DNA of 64,000 bases from Liopterus haemorrhoidalis (lineage: Eukaryota > Arthropoda > Insecta > Coleoptera > Dytiscidae). The notes beneath the pieces were generated by a model that was given only the letters and a program-made list of their open reading frames with translations, did no database searches and was not told where the DNA came from. This document shows positions 12,101 through 32,205 of the stretch, in pieces; within the stretch, counting starts at the first letter, position 1; every line of letters begins with the position of its first letter. Location: assembly GCA_963971575.1 (NCBI GenBank), contig OZ020620.1, forward strand, positions 39,780,924 through 39,844,923, read 5' to 3'. The translations under genes and the position numbers were made by a program.

Positions 12101-15100
12101 AAACCAAAGAAGTTCTTCACCGATGGCATTATGGCTCTACCCGAAAAATGGCAAAACGTTGTCGATAATAATGGAGCATATTTGGTTTAAATAAATTCAT
12201 TTTCACTCTATAACAAAACCAGTTGAATTTTACTATAAAAAAACGCCATGAACTTTTTCCCAGACCTGATGCTATTGTATTTTCATTGTAAATATTGTAT
12301 GAATTTATATTTAGCTGGCTAATATGGTTGTATAAACTAATGGCCAATAAAAAAATATAATTAAAAACTCACCAACGTGCCATTGCAGATCAGTGGTGCT
12401 CCTGGATCACCAAAACATGCATTACTCTTTCCAGTTTCATCCAACGTACATACTTGATCAGTATCAAGCTCAACGTTTGTATAATGTTCTTTACACTTAG
12501 ATATACTTAAAAGTGGTAGCTTAACTTGTAGCAACCTGTTTCTGCCTGGCTCGTCTTCTATAGTTTTTCCCCATCCAGCCACAGTACACTCATTGTACTG
12601 ACTCATTCCTATACTTCTTGATCTCTCTGGTGCGGCTAAATCAGCAGCCTTCATTGTTGGTGAGAATTCTATTGGTTTCGATAATTTTAGAAGACCAATG
12701 TCGTGCCTACCAGCCTTTCTATTGTAATCTGGATGTATATGTATTTGATCAACAGTATATTTTTCTTTAATTTCGTCAGAATATGTTGTTCCAGCAACAA
12801 TTCTAAAAATTCTTATTGGTAGTGGTTTGTCACTACTGAAAACATAAATATATAATATTAATAAAACGCAAAAGACACTCTTTACCTCTAATAATACAAG
12901 GGCTACCTTTTAAGTTTTTACAAAAACTAAGAAAGAAAAAAATTTTTTTGGAACAAACTGTTTTATTGCTTTTCAAAATATTCGCCATAAAAATTAAAAA
13001 TATATGTATATATGAAGGTCTAAAAATTATATCAATAACTTTTTCTTTGGGCACAATCAGCTGGGCTGTGTTTTGGCCTCACATTTGCCCTCACTCTTGA
13101 TCTGTTAATTGTCAAGTGTCAAAAAATATCTATATGTCAGATAACCTAAAAAATATATAACTGCGCAAAAACAAATTGCATGGAGAATTTTCTCCAGAAA
13201 ATCTACTCCAAGAATATAAATAAAAGTCTAAATATGTAAATAATAACAAAATATATGAAAAAAATAGTATAAATAATATATATTTCCAATGTCGACACTG
13301 AACATCTGTCAACTTGGACTAAAAACAATATTTTAACAGTGTTATAGGGATGACGATCTAAACCAATCCGAAGCAAGGACAAATAGCTCCTATCTTCTTA
13401 CACACATTTTTCTACTTTGAAATAGACCATAGTTCCACCTAAACCAAAGGAACAACAGACTTTATTAGAAAATTAAATATGTAGCCTATTTCTTTGATTT
13501 AAGCGGAACTAGATAGAACTAGAAGAAAACTTGATAATTTTGTTTAGCAAAATCCAACTTTAATCGTTAAAAAGTCAACTCGTCACAACTCACAAAAATA
13601 AAAACTCCATTTAATTGCTCTTAAACGTTTGGATAGAGAAACTTTTTTTAACTTCTTGAATTATTTATTAGAAAATTCTAATAATGCAAGCGACACATTG
13701 ATTTATTTATTTATTATTATAGTTTTAAATATTTTATTCCGTTTACAGAGGGTGTCCCACCAGGCCCCAAGGATACTGCTATCATTATGTACACCAGCGA
13801 TTCCACAGGAGTTCCAAAAGGTGTTATCCTTTCACATGGTAACCTTATTGCGACGATGAAGGCCTTCAGTGATGTAGTCAGGGTTTATGATCTATACCAG
13901 TGGTTCCCAACCGGGTGCCGGCACCCCCAGGGGTGCGGGAAAGCATTTTGAGGGGTGCGAGACGATTTATAGAAATTTATAAAATTTATATAAAAAATAT
14001 AGTTTATTTAAATTTTAAATAGCCTAGATAAATAATAATAAAAATTATTTTTCAATAAGTATATTTTATTAAGGTTAAGAACCGCTGAATGCTACATCAA
14101 TTAATTTGATCAATTTTAAAGAAATATTCATGCGATTTCCTTTTTTTTTGCTCTTCACTTTTTATTTTGATCAATTTGACATATAATTATAACTCAACTG
14201 AAAAAATTTTCGCATTCAAAGGGGTGCTCACCACAAAAAAGGTTGGGAACCGCTGGTCTATACCATGAGTTCAAAAAGAAATTACATAAGGGTTGACTGT
14301 GGAAAAATAAAATAATGTCTATTGCAAGCTTTATATAACAAAATTAAAAATAATTGAATTGCTTAACCCGTAGTTGCCCAAAATATACACACCAACCAAG
14401 TGGGGTAAATATAAATTGTCCTGGCTAATTGACACAGAAGCAAAGGTCAAAAATTAAAAAAAAAAAAAAAAAAAATTGGTGTGTAGTATACCCTAGGCTT
14501 TTCTCAATTAATATCAATTTAAATAAGGTAAAATTTATACAGTTAGATGCTGTCAAGCCTATAGAAAAATATTACAAAAAAAATTTTTTTTCAAAGTAAT
14601 TATTTAATGCTTTTTTAATAATTTTTTCAATAAAAAAATATACTTTGGTAAGTTCCTCGGAAGCAGTAAGTTTTGATAGTTTTTATTTTAATGTTAATTA
14701 TATTTCATTAAATTTACTGTATAAATCGTCTAAACGGTGATTTGTGCTACCAGACGGAGCAGGAGATGGTAAAACTTTTATCAGCTCTGATTTTTTAAAT
14801 GTGTAATTTTCATTTGTTTTAATAAATTTAAAGAATAGAGTCAGCCGTCGGAGATACAGTCTGTTCCAAACGGTTAAGCGGAACTAAATGGGAATTTAGT
14901 TCTTTTAGGTTGTCACGAAAAGGGACCTTGCTTGGGTTATTTCATTTTTTATGTTGGGATGTCAAAATTTAAAATTCCAACAATGAAACCATGGAAACGA
15001 ATGACTATGTCAAAATTAAATATTTTTTTTTTTTATATTTTAATGACAAAAAAATAAATAAATGGGAAATTTGTATTAAGAATGACACAAAAAATCAAAA

Positions 15101-16912
15101 TATAAAGAAAATGACATTTTAAAATGATATTAACCTTAACTAAAAAATGTTTATTGTAAGTACGATTTACAAAGCTTAAACAAAACGGCCGAAAGGCACG
15201 ATTTAAACGATGAAAGTAACTAGATTGCAAAATCTAGTTCCGCTTAACCGTTTGGAACAGACTATATGTTAAAACAATATCGTCAGTCGTTATTTCTATG
15301 ATTTCCCCTATAGAGTGGCTCTTCATTTTATTCTTTCTCTGAATCTGTATCACATTCAGAGTCAACATTATCATCTGAGTTTGAATTCTCATCAATATAG
15401 ACATCAGTATCAGATGTGTCTGAACTTATAAGAATATCTTTTAATTTTCTGATCTTTTTTATTTTGCGCAGCTTGGAATTGTTCTTCTAACTTGTACCCA
15501 CGTACGTGGGACAGTGGCTCACTATACCACTGTATCCACATAACACGTGTGCCACTGTTAGCCTAACCCTATTTTCACGAACATTTTATCAAATATAATA
15601 AATGATATAGTTTAGAACATTAGTAATTGCTTTACACTGTAGACAAATAACCAATTTACAACATGTAATACAAAATTTCTTACTAATTTAGTTGTGTCTC
15701 GTTCAAATAAAAAATTTCTTGTTACGATAAACTTTAGTTTGTCAACCTCAACTCAACATTTTCATCATAAATGGCGGGACTTAAATTTATAGACTCAAAA
15801 TGTGGATAGTATAATTTCTCAGTACCAGAGGGGCCTATATATACCCAAACAGATATGAAAATATTCTATATTTCAAAGATATTTCAAATGTTCCACTGTA
15901 CCAATTGTGCCACCTCTACCCTATTTATTTAATTAACAGTAAGTAATCACTAATATTTTGTTTTAGAATGCATAATGGTGTATTGTTTTGCTGCAAACTG
16001 TAACCATTGCAGCTACATTCTTAATTGCATACTTTTTCGTTTTTTGACAGATGAAAATGAAAAACAATGGATAAAATAAAAACAAGGTATAACTAGGAAA
16101 TAGGTAGGTACCTAGGTACGCAACTTTGGCATTGTTATGTTAGTGTGAGTTTGTTTTGTCATTAAACTAGAAGATGGGTAGCTCGCTTCGCTCGGCTTCT
16201 TCTAACCAAACCCTTACTAAACTAACCTAACCTAAGATAGTGTTTTGTCACTAAACTAGAAGATGGATTGTTTCGCTCCGCTCGGTTTTAGACTTTTACT
16301 AACAAAAACTAACCTAATTATCTTGTTTTTAGGTGCATAGTACTTTATTTTCTCCCATATTAGCACAATTAAAATTGTATATCATTGTGTATGAATTTAT
16401 AAACCAGAAACCATTGTTTTAGAGCCATTGATAATCCTTGAAATATTTAGTGAAATTGTTATGTGTTGCCGTCTACAAGGAAATCTTGTAACGTTGCAGG
16501 TACCTATTCCCTAGTTTAGCCTCCACTTTTGTTGAAAAATAATTGTTTTTGATCTCAAATCTCGAAATATAAAAGGCAACCCTCGTATTATTATTCTGGT
16601 AAGTACTTACTCTTTTTCACAAAGGCAGTGTGCTGCCGTCAGGACAAATTGTTCATCTAGAAAACTTGCGCCACAAGAATGCTTCTCGACACCATCTTCT
16701 ACCACCTGAAGAGATACGATGAACGGGTATTCGTTTATCGTAGCTACTTCTCCTCCAATAAGTTTGTCACTTTTTGTCATTATACTATTAACAACCGGTC
16801 TGGAATCATTGTCTTCTGTATCATCATTATTTGTTATATCATTTTCTTCTTCCGAACAGGACGAAGTTACAATTAAAGCGAAAAATATTTCAAATAACAG
16901 TGATAAACGCAT
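9120..16912 (-). CDS. Gene A: catalytically dead trypsin-like protein
   Basis: Exons are 16912-16611, 12835-12373 and 9314-9120 (319 aa). The layout is that of a secreted S1 serine protease: signal peptide (about residues 1-19), acidic pro-segment, junction K50|LIGG, catalytic His95 and Asp146. The key sites in exons 2 and 3 are altered. The GDSGGP motif reads GDPGAP, so the nucleophile is Pro245; the S1-pocket Asp189 is Asn239; and the Trp215-Gly216 pair is Val261-Asp262. Reading frames and splice sites (GTAAGT, GTGAGT; TTTTCAG acceptors) are intact, so it is probably expressed as a non-catalytic serine protease homologue; such proteins act as cofactors or decoys in insect protease cascades. 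The last ~20 residues are hydrophobic ([12 protein letters not shown]), as in the paralogues, and resemble a GPI-anchor signal. Intron 1 holds an acyl-CoA synthetase fragment and several repeats; intron 2 holds nested transposons. Confidence 0.88.
10349..11630 (-). mobile_element. DUF4817-type IS630/Tc1 element, copy 1 (decayed)
   Basis: The ends are CAAGGTGTCTCAAAAGAAAT and its complement, with TA flanks. Transposase pieces on the minus strand are 11315-11626 (HTH part), 10692-11309 (SDEAHF and WFQQDGA catalytic blocks) and 10455-10664 (C-terminus). Frameshifts and a small deletion between the first two inactivate it. It sits inside the mariner at 9440-12268. The near-intact sister copy is at 20810-22121. 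Confidence 0.92.
11643..11922. mobile_element. hAT MITE, 280 bp
   Basis: The terminal repeats CAGGACCGCCCCTAG and CTAGGGGCGGCCCTG are flanked by a perfect 8-bp duplication TCTTTGAT (11635-11642 and 11923-11930). The body is GC-rich at both ends and AT-rich in the middle, with no gene. It is the third layer of insertions in intron 2 of gene A. Confidence 0.92.
12888..12990 (-). mobile_element. Mariner right-end fragment
   Basis: It matches, in reverse, the 3' end of the mariner seen at 23561-24980 and the fragment at 32103-32205, including the ACAAGGGCTACCTTTTAAGT terminus. It lies just inside intron 1 of gene A. Confidence 0.7.
12984..13432 (+). mobile_element. CTATGGTC element fragment
   Basis: This is the right part of the family described at 7075-8954, ending in TTTGAAATAGACCATAG. 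The left half is missing. No gene. Confidence 0.7.
13748..13900 (+). pseudogene. Long-chain acyl-CoA synthetase exon fragment
   Basis: About 50 codons read [20 protein letters not shown] followed by [20 protein letters not shown]. This is the AMP-binding signature of long-chain fatty-acid CoA ligases (ACSL3/4-like), the P-loop that binds ATP. The second Gly of the usual YTSGSTG is Asp here. An intact-looking splice acceptor (TTCCGTTTACAG) precedes it, so the copy came from genomic DNA rather than mRNA. A hAT MITE splits the frame at 13898; the frame resumes after 14256 and ends in a stop at about 14300. No other exon of the gene is seen. It lies in intron 1 of gene A on the opposite strand and is probably a captured, dead fragment. 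Confidence 0.8.
13898..14255. mobile_element. hAT MITE, 358 bp, in the acyl-CoA synthetase fragment
   Basis: The ends are CAGTGGTTCCCAACCGGGTG and GGTTGGGAACCGCTG. Flanking octamers ATCTATAC and GTCTATAC match at 7 of 8 positions. No gene inside. Confidence 0.88.
14415..14480 (+). repeat. SINE 3' end fragment
   Basis: It contains TTGTCCTGGCTAATTG and AGCAAAGG followed by a poly-A run, the same tail as the tRNA-derived SINE at 31250-31395. Confidence 0.55.
14636..15925 (-). mobile_element. Pogo-like transposon, copy 2 (left-truncated)
   Basis: It is near-identical to 4082-4950 of copy 1, including the transposase tail, but carries a MITE-1 at 14857-15264 and a decayed right terminus. Comparison with copy 1 gives the empty site of that MITE-1. 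Confidence 0.8.
14857..15264 (+). mobile_element. MITE-1 copy in pogo-like copy 2
   Basis: It is inserted at the TA of GAGATATGTT; copy 1 of the pogo-like element (about 4298-4307) has the uninterrupted sequence. The last base of the right end is A instead of G. Confidence 0.93.
15975..16079 (+). pseudogene. THAP zinc-finger fragment
   Basis: A 34-codon frame reads [11 protein letters not shown], then [15 protein letters not shown] and a stop. The C-x4-C-N-H start and the FRF-x2-DE-x4-W-I pattern fit the first half of a THAP domain, a DNA-binding zinc finger found in host genes and in P-element transposases. The second half (AVxF, C-x2-H) is absent. Degenerate versions of the same sequence lie in both arms of the inverted repeat around exon 1 of gene D. 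Confidence 0.6.
16170..16275. repeat. Dispersed repeat with CTAACCTAACCTAAG
   Basis: The same sequence, inverted, is at 32340-32470. It combines a GCTCGCTTCGCTCGG-type palindromic block with short telomere-like CCTAA units. Confidence 0.55.
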
Positions 16913-17045
16913 TTATGGAAAGATAAACAGGCAAGATAAATTTTAAAATTATTAAAAATCTTGTAGATATTTCTTGAATAAATAAATGAAAATATTTGTT
17001 GTTGGTAAATGAAATGACAGTTTCCAAGAACAACAGAACTTTTTA
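16913..17045 (-). promoter_or_regulatory. Conserved upstream block of gene A
   Basis: It shares with the paralogues the order GGAAACTGTCATTT, AACAACAAATATTTTCATTT, and CTTTCC before the ATG. It probably contains the core promoter and 5' UTR. A 652-bp MITE begins only about 160 bp from the ATG. Confidence 0.5.
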
Positions 17046-17074
17046 AAACTGACAGGTCTGACGTATAAGTCTGA

Positions 17075-17726
17075 GGGTGCATTCGAGTTGTACAGAGTAG
17101 AGCGAGCGCTGAGCGAACAGTTGATAGTGACGTCATGAATGTAACTAACGGAGCGAGCGTTCTTGTGACGTAATGTTTATAAAATCTAACCCTACAATTT
17201 TAGGCGGCGTTTTTACTATCAGATTAGTTCACGTCAGTCATGAATCAAAATTATATACCTCGGCTTTTCCTTTATTTTTTTCAATGATGAAGAAATAAAA
17301 TTAATTAAAAATTAAATAATAATTAATGAATTAATTTAATGAATTTTTTCCATTTTAATTTTATGCATGGTGTATTTTAATAATTTTTTTGCTGTTTACA
17401 GAACGTCAAAAATATATAAAATGGCCGTACTCTGTAGCCATAGACAAATAACAATATTATTTGTCTATTTTTATTTGTCTAAGGCTATTATTTTTATTTT
17501 ATTTATAATTTAATTTTAAACTTTCATTTCTTTCTCGCCGTTCCCTAACTTTTTTATGTCATACTCCATATGCTCGGTCTTAAAACCCCGAACACATAGA
17601 GCGCACTCTAAATGCTCGCTCGATCGCAAAACTAATGCAACTGAGTGTACTCGGAGCGTCAAATCGAACACGTTTGAGTGTACAGAACGTGCTCGGAACG
17701 CTCGGAGCGTCAAATCGAATGTACCC
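17075..17726. mobile_element. MITE-Z copy 1 (652 bp)
   Basis: The ends are GGGTGCATTCGA and TCGAATGTACCC. An inverted copy is at 36420-37075. The right part has tandem CGATTTGACGCTCGGAG-like blocks. No gene. Confidence 0.75.
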
Positions 17727-17744
17727 TGAATAAATGGTGTAGGC

Positions 17745-18826
17745 CAGGGATCGGTAACCTTCCGGTGACTAAAAGCCAAATCTGTATTGAAAAAAAAATA
17801 ACATGGAAGAGCCGCTAAATATATGCTATATTTAAAAACAAACGTAAAAATTGTTTATTTGTTTTAAAATAATCAAGCATAACAATAAATTAATATTTAA
17901 AGTCTGTTCCAAACGGTTAAGCGGAACTAGATTTTGCAATCTAGTTACTTTCATCGTATAAATCATGCTTTTCGGCCGTTTTGTTTAAGCTTTGTAAATC
18001 ATACTTGCAACAAACATTTTTTGGTTAAGGTTAATATCATTTTAAAATGTCATTTTCTTTATATTTTGATTTTTTGTGTCATTCTTAATACAAATTTCCC
18101 ATTTATTTTCTGTTATTAATTTCATATGTGAAAAGACTTGCTCACAGTAATTTGTGGATCCGAAAATTGTCAGTAGTCCAAAAGCATAATTTTTTAAATG
18201 ACTGAACGTTTCCAAGCTTCGATAACAATTTTATCTACATTTTGAAGATTGTGAATTTCGGTCCACTTATGCTGAGAAGATAATATGCACTTTTCTCTTT
18301 CTAAACTTTCCATTTCAGAATTAAGTTTTAAGAATATATTATTCCATAAATCTTTGGACTTCAAATCCAATAATCCAAGTTCAAATTGTGCCTATATAAT
18401 CAATGGGAATGGTGGTAAATGTAATTGCTGCATATCTGCTTCAATTGGAGTTGTCAAAAAAGCTAGTGTAGCTTTATATTTTCTAAACTCTTTAAATCTT
18501 TCTCCAAAAGCTTCTTGCATTTTAACAATAGTTTGTGAAAACAAAATTGCATTAATAACTTTGTTATTGTCCTTATGTTTTTGTAAATTAATAAAATGTA
18601 AAAATGTTTCTGCACGTACATAAATCATTCACAAATACAGATAACTTTTTATCGAAACAAATTATTTCTTCTAAAAAGGAATATGCAGTATTTCCTTTTT
18701 ACAGGCAGAAAGTTGAAAATTAAAAAATAAATTATATTAAAATAAAGATCAGCCAATTTTTAAAGAGCCACAAAATTTTCTAAAAGAGCCGCATGCGTCT
18801 CCGAAGCCGCAGGTGGCCGATCCCTG
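17745..18826 (-). mobile_element. hAT transposon, internally deleted, 1082 bp
   Basis: Terminal repeats CAGGGATCGGTAACC and GGTGGCCGATCCCTG are flanked by the perfect 8-bp duplication GTGTAGGC (17737-17744 and 18827-18834). On the minus strand a broken transposase shows FGERFKEFRKYKATLAFLTT, then FGLLTIFGSTNYCEQVFSHM, the C-terminal hAT dimerisation region. A partial MITE-1 sits at 17901-18108. Confidence 0.93.
17901..18108 (-). mobile_element. MITE-1 copy, truncated
   Basis: Only the half with the GATTTTGCAATCTAG side is present. It ends abruptly in the hAT sequence. Confidence 0.8.
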
Positions 18827-18986
18827 GTGTAGGCTATTCCCATTGAATAAAAAAACTAAAGGAAGGAGAATTACATGCTATTTGGGAAGACCAAGATGGT
18901 CTTTCAAAATGGTGGAAAATAGCTGTACAGTGGCGTAGTTTCATTTATTAAAATAATTGTTATCGGTAAAAAAAGTAAATATATAC

Positions 18987-19170
18987 AGTCCATTCAAAAC
19001 GATTAGGCGGAACTAACCGGAATTTTCATTTTTGTAAGTTGTCATTAGCTATTTTTTTATATATTGAAGTTGGCTTTTCCTGAACAAAATGATCAAAAGC
19101 TTCACTCAATCGGTAAAAGTAACTAGAATTGAAAATCTAGTTCCGCCTAAACCAAAGGAACAGACTTTAT
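18987..19170. mobile_element. Short MITE related to MITE-1 (~180 bp)
   Basis: The ends read CAGTCCATTCAAAACGATTA and, inverted, CCAAAGGAACAGACTTTAT, with the GGCGGAACTA block in common with MITE-1 but a different body. A second copy is at 31892-32075 and a fragment at 49610-49655. Confidence 0.7.
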
Positions 19171-19333
19171 ATTACAAAAGTAGACACATAATACAGAACT
19201 TATAGCAGGAAAATATGATACGCTTAAAACGCCTATGTTATGATTAAAAAAAGTATAGTTGACTAAAAATGCAAAAGTAAAATAAAGTTAAACATTATAA
19301 AGTTTTATGTTACATCTAAAATATATTTCATTT

Positions 19334-19382
19334 TTAGGGTTTTGTAGATATGACCAAAAAACCCTTATACCGTCATTTTGTC

Positions 19383-19440
<58 letters not shown>

Positions 19441-20119
19441 TCGGTAAAAATTGTAGCCAAACGGCTAAACTTAGAGAGTTGAAATTTGGCATGCTTATAC
19501 AACTCTTTGACCCGCACATAGGAAAAATACTAAAACATCTAAAAAACATATCCCCCTAAAAATATAAACAAAAATGTGTTCATCGAAAACAAAAATATTT
19601 TTTTTTAATTCTGAGTAGGGTATCAAATGAAAGCCCTTAGTACGTGGATTAACGATCAAATTTTTATTTTTGCAAAATAAATTATTTTGATGCGATTTTT
19701 GCCAAAATTGTGCAAAAAAAAATTTGTCCCACACCCTGTAGCCCAGATGGTTTAAACTAAAAATCTAAAAAAATTCTAAGTAATGTATATTGGTGTGAAC
19801 CGAAATAGTACAACAGGAATTTTTGATCAGATTATGTTTTCGGAAAATAACGAATTTTTTGTGGTTTTTGGTTCACAAAGTACTAAAGTTATACCAATGT
19901 AATACACCCACATGCAAGGCGTACGATAGCGTAGTGGTTAGAGCACTGGTGTCGTAAGCTAAAACTCGCTGGAAACGAAGGGTTTCGAGTACGGAGTGAA
20001 TTTTATTTTTTCTGTTTTTTTGCATTTTTATTATGCTGAAATTATTTTGTCAAAATTCTAGTTATATTTTGACAAATGTTGCATTTAATTTTTAAGAGCG
20101 TAAATTTAATAACCAGTCT
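19334..20119 (+). repeat. Composite dispersed repeat with tRNA-like block, copy 1
   Basis: It begins TTTTTAGGGTTTTGTAG and ends TTTAATAACCAGT. It includes a (GTCT)n run of about 15 units (19381-19441) and a tRNA-like segment at 19920-19995 with an A-box TAGCGTAGTGG and an imperfect B-box. A sister copy is at 33945-34706 in the same orientation. A tRNA-related retroelement is likely. Confidence 0.7.
19381..19441. repeat. (GTCT)n microsatellite
   Basis: About fifteen units, within the composite repeat; the sister copy has only about nine. Confidence 0.95.
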
Positions 20120-20470
20120 TATTATATGATTAACAGACGATAAATTATTTTAAAAATATCGTTCATTTTGCCGTGATTACTACAAAGTAAAATTTGTCCT
20201 ACACACTTAGCATGCCGCCTTCACTTATTATATACCTGCGAAACCCTGAAATGTGTGAATATTCACACTTCACATCAATTTTTAAAATTAACAATTCTGT
20301 TATTTACTGTATAACTGTAAAAAAAATGAATGTTTACTTAAATTAAGTTTCCAAATAATGTTATTTTATTTAAAATTGGGGGAAAACACTGGAAACAGCA
20401 CGTATGCAACCAATTTGGCAACCTGGCACTTTTTTTCTATTAGTTATTTTTTTATTAAAACTAAATATTA
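20120..20470. other. AT-rich 3' flank of gene B
   Basis: No repeat family or gene is recognised. It includes the region directly downstream of the gene B stop codon. Confidence 0.4.
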
Positions 20471-29150
<8,680 letters not shown>

Positions 29151-29246
29151 TTTTGGAAAGTTAAAAAGGCAAGATGAACTTTATTACTAAAAAGTTTGTA
29201 GATATTTCTTGAATAAATAAATGAATATATTTGTTGTTGATAAATA
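29151..29246 (-). promoter_or_regulatory. Truncated upstream block of gene B
   Basis: The block matches the paralogues from the ATG to the ATATTTGTTGTTGATAAAT-like region. It then switches at a TA into sequence like the end of the element at 25062. The GGAAACTGTCATTT motif present in A, C, D and E is missing. Confidence 0.5.
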
Positions 29247-29534
29247 CCGTGAATTTATTTTAATGTGTACCATAAAGTATTCATAGCCATGGTTACGTCA
29301 TGATTGGCAGCAAAGTATAAGTAAATTTTTAAGAACTATTTGTAATAATGGCCAATAAAACAATATAATTTAAAAAAAAACATTTTTTTAAGGTGGAATA
29401 TAGCCTGTAAAAATGTATACTACCAATGAAAAATAAACTCAGTTTACGATTACTATGAGATGACGTCACACTTGGTTAGTTTAAGTACCAACGTTATGAT
29501 ATGTTTTAATCAACATCAATCCATAACTCAGTTA

Positions 29535-29942
29535 CAGTCTGTTTCAAACGGTTAGGCGGAACTAAATGGGAATTTTGTTCTTTTAGGTTGTCACGAGAAG
29601 GGACCTTGCTAGGGTTATTTAATTTTTCACGTTGGAATGTCAAAATTTAAAATTCCAACAATGTAACCATGGAAACGAATGATATATGTCAATGTCAATT
29701 ATTCTTTTTTATATATTTTAATGACAAAAATATAAATAATTGGGAAATTTGTAATAAGAATGACACAAAAAATTAACATATAAAGAAAATGACATTTTAA
29801 AATGATGAAAAAAATTACCAAAAAATGTTTATTGTAAGTATGATTTACAAAGCTTAAACAAAACGGCCGAAAAGCACGATTTAAACGATGAAAGTAACTA
29901 GATTGCAAAATCTATTTCCGCTTAACCGTTTGGAACAGACTG
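29535..29942 (+). mobile_element. MITE-1 copy
   Basis: Complete ends with TA flanks; somewhat more diverged internally (a deletion around 29815). Confidence 0.92.
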
Positions 29943-30259
29943 TAGTACATTTATTTATTTAATGTTGGTACATTTGAAAGTTGTCAGTTTGAAATTGGAT
30001 TGTTCAATCGTTATTTGTCAGGTTGACATTTAAGTGCTTACAATTTAGTGAGATTATATTTTATTTATTTTTTTTAAATTTATTGTAATACAAATGCCCA
30101 AAGCTTTTAGTAGCCGTGCTCAAAGGATGGTTTTGTCTCTTATTAATAATTTTGAAAGAGAGCGAGATAATAGTGGACTTCTTTTAGCAAGTAATTCAGT
30201 GGTATTGTGAAAATTTTAGCTTCAGGCAAGTATTATCCGTGTCAATTTGTAATACGAAA

Positions 30260-31163
<904 letters not shown>

Positions 31164-31249
31164 ATCTGGTTACTTTGGTGACTGTTGTGGTGTAAACAGA
31201 CTTTGGCGTATCCGTGCGAACCAATACTATGATATTATAAATGTATAGT

Positions 31250-31395
31250 CGCCGATCGGCGTAGCGTAGTGGTAACACATATGCTCTGCGTTGCGAAGGT
31301 CTCGGGTTCGAATCTCGTTCAGGCATGGAAATTTTCACAAATAAAATTTGTCCTGGCTAATTGCCGCAGCAGCAAAGGCCATTAAATAAAAAAAA
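31250..31395 (+). repeat. tRNA-derived SINE
   Basis: A-box TAGCGTAGTGG near 31263 and B-box GGGTTCGAATCTC near 31309, followed by TTGTCCTGGCTAATTGCCGC and an A-rich tail. No clover-leaf can be closed convincingly, so this is a SINE and not a working tRNA gene. Confidence 0.75.
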
Positions 31396-31464
31396 TGTAT
31401 TGTCAATATACAACATAAAAAATGAATTTTCCCTGTTAGTTACATATTACAAATGAGACAGATA

Positions 31465-31871
31465 CAGTCTGTTCCAAACGGTTAAGCGGAACTAGATTTT
31501 GCAATCTAGTTACTTTCATCGTTTAAATCGTGCCTTTCGGCCGTTTTGTTTAAGCTTTGTAAATCATACTTACAATAAACATTTTTTGGTTAAGGTTAAT
31601 ATCATTTTAAAATGTCATTTTCTTTATATTTTGATTTTTTGTGTCATTCTTAATACAAATATTCCCATTTATTTATTTTTTTGTCATTAAAATATCTAAA
31701 AAAAATATTTAATTTTGACATACGTCATTCGTTTCCATGGTTTCATTGTTGGAATTTTAAATTTGACATCCCAACATGAAAAATTAAATAACCCAAGCAA
31801 GGTCCCTTCTCGTGACAACCTAAAAGAACTAAATTCTCATTTAGTTCCGCTTAACCGTTTGGAACAGACTG
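31465..31871 (-). mobile_element. MITE-1 copy
   Basis: Complete ends, TA on both sides. A short MITE of the 18987 type follows at 31892. Confidence 0.93.
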
Positions 31872-31891
31872 TAGTATCAGATTTGTTTCGT

Positions 31892-32075
31892 ACAGGCTAT
31901 TCCAAACGATTAGGCGGAACTAACTGGAATTTTCATTTTTGTAAGTTGTCATTAGCTAGTTTTTATATATATTGAAGTTGGCTTTTCCTGAATAAAATTA
32001 TCAAAAGCTTCAATCAATCTGTAAAAATTACTAGACTTGAAAATCTAGTTCCGCCTAATCGTTGAAATAGACCAT
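31892..32075. mobile_element. Short MITE related to MITE-1
   Basis: Second copy of the family at 18987-19170; its right end reads GTTGAAATAGACCATAG, linking its termini to those of the CTATGGTC family. Confidence 0.65.
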
Positions 32076-32102
32076 AGTTTCGTATTACAAACTGAGACGG
32101 AT

Positions 32103-32205
32103 TATATAAATCTTAAAGGTGAATATTTTGAAAAGCAGCAAAACAATTTGTTCCAAAAAAAAAAGTTTCTTTCTTAGTTTTTGTAAAAACTTAAAAGGTA
32201 GCCCT
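32103..32205 (+). mobile_element. Mariner right-end fragment
   Basis: It matches the last coding codons and 3' end of the mariner at 23561-24980 and finishes GGTAGCCCTCGTA, the probable true terminus. Confidence 0.75.

Larger units (their letters stand above)
9440..12268 (+). mobile_element. Mariner transposon, interrupted twice
   Basis: The terminal repeats match GGTCTGGAAAAAAGTTCCTG and its diverged complement. The broken transposase starts at about 9621 and contains [17 protein letters not shown] and an HTH-like region (9783-10070). It reads on to HRDNAR near 10340, is cut by a DUF4817-type element and a hAT MITE, and resumes at about 11929 with the [16 protein letters not shown] block, ending near 12190. 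Without the two insertions the element would be about 1.26 kb, a normal mariner size. It lies in intron 2 of gene A. Confidence 0.9.

Noticed and set aside
31250..31340. Possible functional tRNA gene
   Set aside because: Good A and B boxes but no convincing acceptor stem, and the SINE tail TTGTCCTGGCTAATTG and A-run follow.
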